Shown: piece after piece, positions 56,111 to 64,000 of the stretch
How the letters are laid out: the number at the start of each line of letters is the position of its first letter
Position numbering within the stretch: the first letter of the stretch is position 1
Assembly: GCA_029817715.1 (NCBI GenBank)
Contig: JARUPY010000211.1
Coordinates: forward strand, 360,185 to 424,184
Reading direction: 5' to 3'
Length of the DNA stretch: 64,000 nt
Origin: Melastoma dodecandrum
Taxonomy: Eukaryota; Streptophyta; Magnoliopsida; Myrtales; Melastomataceae
The notes under the pieces: generated by a model
Database searches by the model: none
Told to the model about the DNA's origin: nothing
What the model saw: the letters and a program-made list of their open reading frames with translations, nothing else
Program-made: the position numbers and the translations under genes

Positions 56111-58791
56111 TTGCGTTGTGAATGTTTTTTTATATAATTTGTGGTTCTGTTAATCATTTTTGCCTGTTCATTACCAAACGCATGAACAATCGAAATGCGA
56201 GCTGTGTCGCCGCTTGGTGTGGGTGTCGCCAGTAATCCGCAGGCGACGTAACCGTGTGCATCCAATTCATTACACGTTTACGTCCGTCTTCGGGTGTTAT
56301 TAGGAGAATGAAAGATGGATGAGATATGGATTGAGTTTTGCCTCCCAAGGTTGAGAACTTACATCAGAGTCGGATAATATTACTATTATTACATGTTTCT
56401 TGTTAACTATTTAGTAAAAAATTATTCTTCATATAAATGGAGATGCGGAATAAAGATGCAATTAATTGGGTGGGTAACAAAACATAATCATAACGTGTTT
56501 AATTGTATCATCAGGATTTGTCGTTGGGGAAGCGGCCGAAAATTTTGTTCACAATCAAATTAAATAATGTAACTCCAAATGGCACAGAACTATCCTCCGC
56601 TCTGAGTTAATAACAAATTTTTCGGGGGGGCACCCAAACAACCTATCACACAAACCGTCATTAAAATATTTGTATCGGGTAGATAAAAGGTTGTATTTAG
56701 TCACTAAATTATTGAATTTTTACAATTAGGAATATATCTCCAAAAGTGTTGTTTTTAATGGATAAAAATTCGTGGCGCATGTGATTATTATACCTAAATT
56801 GGTTGATATATATATTGTAGAAACGTATTCCCGTATTCCTAAATTTATCATTGTTATATTAAATTAAATAAGGTTGTTCTTAAAAATTAATTACATATTG
56901 CATAGTTTATTATTTAAATACAACTAATAATTGACAAAACAATTTTGGGTCAGTCAATTTTTTTTTTCCTTTCCACTTATTCAATTTTTCTTTTCCATTT
57001 TAATTAATGGATTCCTTAATAAAAGGAAAAAAACATACATAACGTTCGTTTATTGGTCCTCCCTTCGTATTTCCCTCATTTCCTTGTTACAAGTTATTCA
57101 TTTCCTCTTTCTTATTTCGACACTTCTTTCTTCTTTTGCTTTTCGTTAGAAGAAAATAACGGTGTTTCAATATTTTTTAAATAAATTAATTATATTTAAA
57201 CTTGGAATTGAATGCTAAGAGTGAAAAACAACCATGACGGAAAGTTGTGAAACAAATCAACTATTTATTGCTTTTATCTTAATAAATTTTTTATAATGTT
57301 AATTTTCATTACAAAGGACGGATATTTTAATTGTCTGATGATTCTTATGGTTATTAATTTAATTGTATAACAATTTGTTTTTGTCACGTGGATTTCGGAT
57401 AGCAGGAATTGAACTAATTTATCGTCAATAGAAGTCTGCATTAGAGTTTAGATAATAAATTGGCCTGTCCATTTATCATAATTTTTATTGAAAATATCAT
57501 TTTTATATTGTACTTATGAAAATGTAAGGCATTTATTTTAAGAGTACCATTTAAGAAATTAGAATAATAAATTTTATTATAATTGTTACTGATAAAAAAT
57601 TAGTAATCCAAACAAATAAAATAATATATTTATTATCGCTAATTTTTATGAATTCAAAAAATGAAAAAGACATTTTAATAAAAAATCATTGTATCGCAAT
57701 ATTTTTCAAAATATATCATAATACGAAATAAATTATAATTTTAAAATTATATATAAAAAATTGTGATAATATTTTTTTAACCAAAAAGATTTGATTTTAG
57801 TGAGAGAGTTATGAGTTTGGTCCCCACCTAAGATTCTCTCACTATTACTATTTGCAAATAAATTTGTAACTATTTTGTTGACTTTTTTGATTTAATTAAA
57901 AATAAAAAAAACTTTTTTTTTTTTTTAATTTTTTAGGTTTTTTTTTTTTCTTGTGCTGAATGATTTGTTAAAATGAAAAGTTGCGTGTATTATATAGTTT
58001 AAAATTCATTTGAATAGTCTCTGCTGTTTATCTTTAATAGGAGCTTTTATTTATCATAGAAATCTAAAAAAGACTATTGCATAATATTCATATGCACATA
58101 TTTACGAGGACCCTTAAATAATATTGTGAAGAGAGAACTTACAAGTATTATAGTCAATTCCCCTCTTGTCATGATGTGGACCACTATTCCAAAAACGGGT
58201 TTTCCATACGGCTAATAACCATAATGAACGCTTCTACGTACAATTGGTTATGAATGCCACTCCTGGGAGTGACGAAACGAAAGTGTCGTTACATTTGCTT
58301 TAAAGTTTTCAATTGTCTTATCGTTATTTCCTATGTATACATATTATCCAGAAATAATAGAGTGAGCGTTCGGAATACGACTCAATTCGAAAATTAATAA
58401 AGAAAACTTTCTTCACATTTTTATTTTTTTTTTTCCTATTCGTTGTTGTTACTCGTTTTGTCTCTATCTTCCGCATTTTCTTCGTTTCTTAACAAAACAA
58501 ATGGATCTATTTTTTTCCTTAAATTTTTCGTTTTTCCGCTTCGAGGAAAATAGAAAATGAAGCGGCCTATCCACCGAATACAGGACGGCTCCAGATCACA
58601 AGGGGGACTGAAATGGGCCACAGATGTCCATATTTCGGGGGGAACAGCCCAATTATATTAAAACGCTAAATCCAAGGGCCTCGTACCTCAATTTAAGTCT
58701 AAACGTAGGAAATTATTTTAATAATCCCATTTGGGAAAATCTCGATTTTTAATAGTGATTTTGTTTACAATGTAAACTAATTATACTCCCA
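56111..58791. other. AT-rich spacer
   Basis: This stretch is strongly AT-rich with long A/T runs. I see no gene, RNA gene or transposon border. Confidence 0.5.
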
Positions 58792-60043
58792 TGGGTTTGG
58801 ACCTATGAAGTTTGGAACTTTGGCCAATTGATTAAGCAATGGGAATGTTCTATGACTTCGGCTCAGTCGATGGATATTCATTAAAGTCGCTGAGATGAGT
58901 TCGGTCGATGGTCTCAGTCTAAGTAGAAGATATTCAGTCGATGATAATGGGCATGGTCGATGGAGGATTCCTATTGAATTTAGTGGTAGTTGCAGGATCC
59001 CGCGAGATCGGATTTATGCAACGTGTCATGGAAGCTAGCGGTTGATCTTGAAATTTAAGCACCGTGAAGTAGCTGCGGACAATAGTTTTGAGTAGTTTAT
59101 GTGTAAATAGGATATTGTGTATGTATAAATAGTTATGTTGCCGACGGGATTCGACCCATGGAGTCTTTCGTTCGCCTTATAGGGGTTTTACAGTTATATT
59201 GGTTAATGAGGATGTTGTCTGAAATGTATACATCACATGTATTTCGCTTTACATAGAGGCTCATATGTTTCAATGGAATCCCGTTAAAGTGGGTGTTGGT
59301 AGACATCGGAACCACCATGAATGTCATGCCCCATAAAACATGTTTTTTTAGCACTCGGGGTACAACCGAACGAATATGACCATGTTGTGCAATAAACGGC
59401 TTTAAACGGGCGTACTTCCACATGTTGGGGAGTCTTCCAGTTCGATTGAATGATGGACGATTGACCGAGATAGATACCAGATTTTTCGTTATTGAAATTG
59501 ATGCAATTTGTTAGGTTTGGTCTGGCTACAATAAGAACAGTGACGATAATTTTTGACTCTTTATAGGGAATTAACTGTTTTGTAAAAAGCTGACTCAACT
59601 AACAATGTAATGAATTTCAATTCCATCGAAATTCAAGCGGGAGAGGTGATCGGTGTTTAAGCAATAAACTGATTCTTGTTGTTACCTGGGTTTGGGACAT
59701 ATAAAAGTCTTGGACATAGGCCAGTTGATTTGGACCATGGGAAGCCAAAGTCATGGGCACAGTCGACAATATCAGACGAGTCAAATGAGGATGGAGTTCG
59801 ATTGATGCTCCCAGTCTATTCGACGATTGTTCCCGATCGATAATAATGGTACAATCGATGGAGGGTTCAGTTGAAAATAGAGGCAGTTGTAGGTTTTCAT
59901 GATCAGATTTATGCAAGTGTCGTGGAAACGACGAATTAATCTTGAAAATATATAAAAGCAACCCGTTTGATGAAGATAGTTGCGGATATATAATTATTTA
60001 CATATGAATAAAATATGGCCGTATGTGTAAAAAATTAGGACGT
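58792..60043. mobile_element. TRIM-like pair of direct repeats
   Basis: Segments of about 350 bp at 58792-59143 and 59687-60043 are diverged direct repeats (TGGGTTTGG starts, GATAATGG, TCGATGGAGG, GATTTATGCAA, then TAGTTGCGGA/TAGCTGCGGA). About 540 bp of non-coding sequence separate them. Such a layout suits a terminal-repeat retrotransposon in miniature or a gutted element. I found no clear PBS, polypurine tract or target duplication. Confidence 0.45.
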
Positions 60044-60621
60044 TAGAATGTACTTGTAAGAGGGGACGGTCTATCATTTTGCATTTGCACCACCAAACAA
60101 AGGGAATATGAAATGTAATTGGTGGTTTCTTTTTTTCATGTGGGATGATGATGATGGCAAATGATGATCGGATGGATCTTTTTTTTATAAAAGGAAATAA
60201 GAGACAATCTGGGGATGGAAAAGACAGCAATTTTTTTTTTACTTTGTTGGCAAATATTAGCTTATTAAGAAACATTGTACTCCCTCTCTCTCTCTCTCTC
60301 TCTCTCTATTCTATGTATAAACATTAAAAAGATGCAATAAAGGGAAATAAAACAGCAATAATTAGGAAAGATTGGAAGTAAGTAAAAAAACATGTAGAGA
60401 GAGGAATTCTTTTATTCTTTTTTACGGCAAAATGAACGGTGGGGATCATTTCTCACGGACAAAACCCCCCCATTTTCCGCAAATACACACACTCCCCCCT
60501 TTTCTCCTCCTATACTTCTTTACACGCACGCACGTTTCGGCGGGGGTGGGGGGGGGGGGGGGGAAATAGAAAACACCTCACTCTCCTTTTCCCACTCCCG
60601 AGTTCAGTTCGAGGTGTCCAA
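60044..60621. other. Upstream region of the reticulon gene
   Basis: It contains a CT dinucleotide run at about 60282-60308 and a G-run at 60542-60563 just before the gene. A TATA-like sequence is not obvious. Confidence 0.45.
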
Positions 60622-62570
60622 ATGGCCACCGAAACCACAACTGACATCATCTCCCAAGTTCGAACGAGCCCTCCGTTGTGGAGAAGGTTACCGATTTTAT
60701 CCACGACCACGTCAAGGTCCATGCAACACGATTCCCTCTTCCTCACTCCTCCTCCTCCTCCTCCCGACAAACGACGACGACTCCGACGGTCCCAAGGTCT
60801 ACCGCCTCTTCGGGAGGGGGCGCCCATTACACCACGTTCCTAGGCGCCGGGATGCGTACGTCTGCTTCCTCATTCCGATCTGCGATTCGCCGTGTTACGG
60901 GGGACTGTCGTCCTCGCTTCCGGTTGATTTTATTCTTGAGTCGCCTTGGTTGACGCTGGTTGGCAAAACGGGGGATCTGAGTTTGTGGCTTCTGACTATG
61001 GTGTGATTCGGCATTCCCCATGTCTGATGTTGTGTGATGGGTTTGGGTTCGTTTGTTGCGGTTGCGATTTTCGTGTTTTATATTATTTAGAGATTAGTAT
61101 GCTTTGTGATGGATTCGCTGAAAGCGAAATGCCTCTGCCACTATTCCAGCATTGGTGTCCTTCTTACCCTGTACTGGCCGTGATATTTTTGTGGCCCTCT
61201 TGTCCATGGTTTCTCGTATTTCTGGGTGTGAGAGAGCCTTAAATTCCTGAGGAGATTTGCGACAACCTTTGTTTTGGAATCTGAAACGGATCTACATGAA
61301 ACACAGTTGCTTGTTTTGCTCCACATGAATGAGAAACAGGTTTACTGATTTTGTTTTTGGCTGCTTTGTCGATGCAGCTGCTGACGTGCTGTTGTGGAGG
61401 AACAAGAAATTATCGGCAGGTGCCTTGGGGGTTGCTACGGCAATATGGGTCCTCTTTGAATTGATGGAATATCACCTTCTCACTTTGGTTTGTCATGGAC
61501 TGATTGCCACCCTGGCAATCTCGTGGTTGTGGTCAAATGCTACTACTTTCATCAACAAGTAAGATTATTTTATGTTGTGGATACTTTTCTATGGAAATTG
61601 ATATCCTATGATGAGAACTAATCATATTCTTTGGGCTGCTTTTTTTTTAATATTTCTGCTGTAGGAAGCCACCCCATATTCCAGAGGTTTTCAATCCCTG
61701 AGCAGCCTATCTTGGAGTTGATATCAGCGGTTAGGTTTGAGATAAATCGTTCTATCGCTTTTCTGAGGGAGGTTGCATCAGGAAGAGATCTTAAGAAGTT
61801 TTTGTTGGTATGCTTGTTTTGTTTCCTTGGATTAAACTACAGTTTTGTCATGTCAACATTAGCATTTCACCGTCATTGATCTACTTCAGTGTGTGTTTGC
61901 TTTTGTATGAGACTAATTTGCTGACATGCATTGGGAATCTTGTTTTCTGATCAGGTGATTGTTGGCTTGTGGATTACATCTAAAGTCGGTAGCTGGTGCA
62001 ACTTCTTGACCCTGTTTTACTTTGGTAATTGTTCCCGCTAAATCTATTGTATAAATCCCATTGTGCTCATGTTATCATCCTGTAAACCGTTTCTGTGTAG
62101 CAACTGTTTATTAAGCTTCCTGTTCCAAGTGTGATTTGTCTGTAATGTATGTCTGTGCCTAATGGGCATATCAGTTGAAGTACAATTTTCATGCTTTCAT
62201 CAGCTAGAAATTCCCGGAGTGTTTTAACTGATTGACAGCTTGTTCTATTATTTTTCTCTGCTTATCTATTTTTAAATTTTGCTGTACGTTAAGCTGTGTC
62301 TCACTGCTAGAAAATTTTCTCTATAACCTCAAATATACAAAACCCGAGCAGCTGATGATGTGTATATACATCAATCTTGACTGGATTCCTTCTTTTCCAG
62401 TGATTGTCATCCTCCCCACACCATCCCTGTACTCTATGAGAAGCACGAAGATAAGGTGGACCCCTTGGCCGAAAAGGCAATGATCGAGATAAAGAAGCAC
62501 TATGCAGTTGTCGGGTGCCAAGATACTGAGCAAGATCCCGATGGGTCCGTTAAAGGAAAAGAAGTCTTAG
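60622..62570 (+). CDS. Reticulon-like protein B (RTNLB), five exons, frame interrupted by small indels
   Basis: Reticulons are ER membrane proteins that bend tubules with two hydrophobic hairpins. Exons: 60622-60855, 61378-61558, 61665-61807, 61955-62024, 62401-62570. Splice sites are consensus (GC|GTACGT, AA|GTAAGA, TTG|GTATGC, G|GTAATT). The reticulon domain is clear: [33 protein letters not shown], then [47 protein letters not shown], and [12 protein letters not shown] near the end. Frame changes occur three times in exon 1, once in exon 3 (a T-run near 61689) and twice in exon 5 (C-run near 62413, G-run near 62515). Domain codons are otherwise kept. Either a young pseudogene or a real gene with assembly errors. 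The order relative to RBOHF matches Arabidopsis RTNLB3. Confidence 0.75.
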
Positions 62571-63106
62571 ATTCATGTGCTTGGGAGTATCTCCATAGCA
62601 GCCTTCTGGTTAGTTGAGGTGGTTTGGTTTTTAGTGACTTGGGAGTTTCTCTGCTTTTACTTATCATTAGCTTTTAGCCTGCAAATGGGTTTGGTCCAAG
62701 AATGCTTGCTTGTGCCTTTGTATCCTGGTGTATCTTTTTGTGACTTCCCCTTGAACCTAATTATTGCCCTTTGTTTTCTGGAATCGGGTTTGAGAATTTG
62801 TTGGAAACGAAAGGAAGTGGGGTTGGTGGATGTCGGTTTGCCTGTTTCATTTATCATGGTTTCTGGGATTGTATGATACATTTCAATGCCCTGGAGTAGT
62901 AAAGGACATACGTGCCTTATTACATGATTTAGGAAAGGATTCTATTTATGTTCAAAGAGGAAAGGACGCAGATGTTTTATTATCAAAACCCAGGTGTTTT
63001 TTGGGACAGACCAAAGAGCTACAAAAACTCACCACCCTAAACAAGACAAATGACTTCCTCCTGGATACATTACATATTTACATTCAAGACAATAGAGACC
63101 CTTAAA
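62571..63106. other. 3' flank of the reticulon gene
   Basis: The first part probably is 3' UTR. Open stretches here are not recognisable. Confidence 0.4.
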
Positions 63107-63614
63107 TTATCTAAGGGTTTTCACTGAAGGGCGAGGGTCCACAGCTCCTACTACATAGAGAACTTGGTGATGGCTGCGGGAATGACCCCCATGACTCACA
63201 CAGCTTGGAGGAATGGGCATGATCGGCATCATTGCGATGGAGGATCCCTGAACAAAGGTTGCCATACACCCTCTGGAAGGAGACCACCTTGAAGGGAGTG
63301 GTGCCCCATTTTCCACTTTCCGCCACCATGTGCCTTACAAAAATCAGGGCTTTCCTGTGCGCTCTTACTGCAGGTTATTAACTGACACCTCTTGCCACTG
63401 CCGTGACGGACACATTGATTGGTCCTTCCTCGAGCAATTGTCGTGCATCAAGGAGCAGCGCACCGTTTGCTGCCCCCATGGGCGACACAAGAAGTTGTGT
63501 GCCGTGCACACTCTTGGTACATGCCACCTCCTTCAAATTAGCAACGTCTTCCTCCATCGTAACCATTGCAGAAGGGTAAGCTGCTCTCAGCACCTTTATG
63601 CACCTGATCGTCAA
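63107..63614 (-). other. Unidentified coding-like sequence on the minus strand
   Basis: An open stretch at 63614-63378 has protein-like composition (LLVSPMGAANGALLLDARQL in the middle), and a second open part lies at 63329-63111. They are in different frames with no clear start. I do not recognise the family. It could be part of a retroelement, a gene fragment or chance. Confidence 0.25.
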
Positions 63615-63859
63615 GGATTGGATAGTTATATATAATTTATTTTATTTCAAAGATTAGGACTGTAAGCTTATTTATATGGTTAATTATAATGAATTGAGAG
63701 AAGTGGAAAAAATTAATGTTTATTCTACCCTAGAGAATTAAGTATCACGTTCCCTTGAGCGTGAGAGATAGTAAGGCTCTCCCTTACGAGCCCTCGCATG
63801 TTCTCTTCACGTGTTCCTTTCCAACAAAGAACCGTTCGTGTTATCCTAAACGTATCAAT

Positions 63860-63871
63860 TGGTATTAGAGC
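63860..63871 (+). other. Primer-binding site-like sequence of a retroelement
   Basis: TGGTATTAGAGC resembles the initiator-Met primer-binding site TGGTATCAGAGC. An ATG follows at 63877. The sequence before it (about 63720-63855) may be the end of an LTR, but its other copy is outside the window. Confidence 0.45.
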
Positions 63872-63876
63872 GGGTC

Positions 63877-63999
63877 ATGGGTGATTTCATGGCTTTCCGG
63901 GAGAAATTCAATAAGTTACTACAACAATACGTGGAAGATTGGCGAAAGTTGTCATATTCCCTTAAACGGTTTGGAGTCGACGCTCGGGAAATGCTTTGA
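63877..63999 (+). other. Possible gag start of a retroelement at the window edge
   Basis: From the ATG six bases after the PBS-like site a frame is open for 40 codons (MGDFMAFREKFNKLLQQYVE at its start) to a TGA at 63997-63999. No conserved gag motif is reached before the window ends. The position behind a PBS is the main support. Confidence 0.35.
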
Positions 64000-64000
64000 A

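Overview
The window is nuclear DNA of a flowering plant, probably a eudicot. It holds long introns with plant-type splice sites, AT-rich spacers, and nested LTR retrotransposons of the Tat, Athila, chromovirus-like and Copia kinds. The ordinary genes are an RBOHF-type NADPH oxidase, a cluster of LEA_2 (NDR1/HIN1-like) genes and an RTNLB reticulon. As I remember it, Arabidopsis chromosome 1 has the same order (RBOHF At1g64060, LEA_2 At1g64065, RTNLB3 At1g64090), so this looks like a conserved gene neighbourhood swollen by transposons.

Layout. 1-4049: the last exon of an unidentified gene, spacer, and an 819-bp hAT-type MITE. 4050-12085: an intact 14-exon RBOHF gene (949 aa) with a GC-AG first intron and a second copy of the MITE in its 3.2-kb fourth intron. 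12336-25241: a Ty3/gypsy Tat-lineage element of about 12.9 kb, inserted 250 bp behind the RBOHF stop. 25433-25925: a small foldback element. 26945-38260: an old gutted gypsy element (perfect GATGG target duplication). Its right LTR is split by an Athila element (29778-37752) that has lost reverse transcriptase and RNase H. 38.8-56.1 kb: six LEA_2 copies in various states of decay; one is interrupted by a complete minus-strand Copia element (42123-46899, AGAAC duplication). 50034-51121: a Mutator-like element with long inverted repeats and GC-rich cargo. 51.1-60.6 kb: unidentified coding-like remnants, G-runs, AT-rich spacer and a TRIM-like direct-repeat pair. 60622-62570: a five-exon reticulon-like gene with several small indels. 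63860-64000: the start of another retroelement.

The most interesting object is inside the Tat element. Between integrase and the 3' LTR, on the strand opposite gag-pol, lies a six-exon gene (24059 down to 20893) with its own TATA box. All five introns have consensus GT-AG borders and matching phases. The predicted product has a plant-mobile-domain-like region, a basic Ala/Pro-rich linker and a C-terminal coiled coil. Because its introns are antisense to the genomic RNA, retrotransposition would not remove them. Its only obvious lesion is one in-frame TGA, whereas the sense gag-pol carries two stops and two frameshifts. The element may therefore be non-autonomous for gag-pol while still carrying a nearly intact passenger gene.

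Many lesions in the LEA_2 and reticulon genes are small length changes, mostly in short homopolymer runs, with splice sites and codons otherwise kept. Assembly error must be excluded before calling them pseudogenes. All coordinates were read by eye; no database search was possible.
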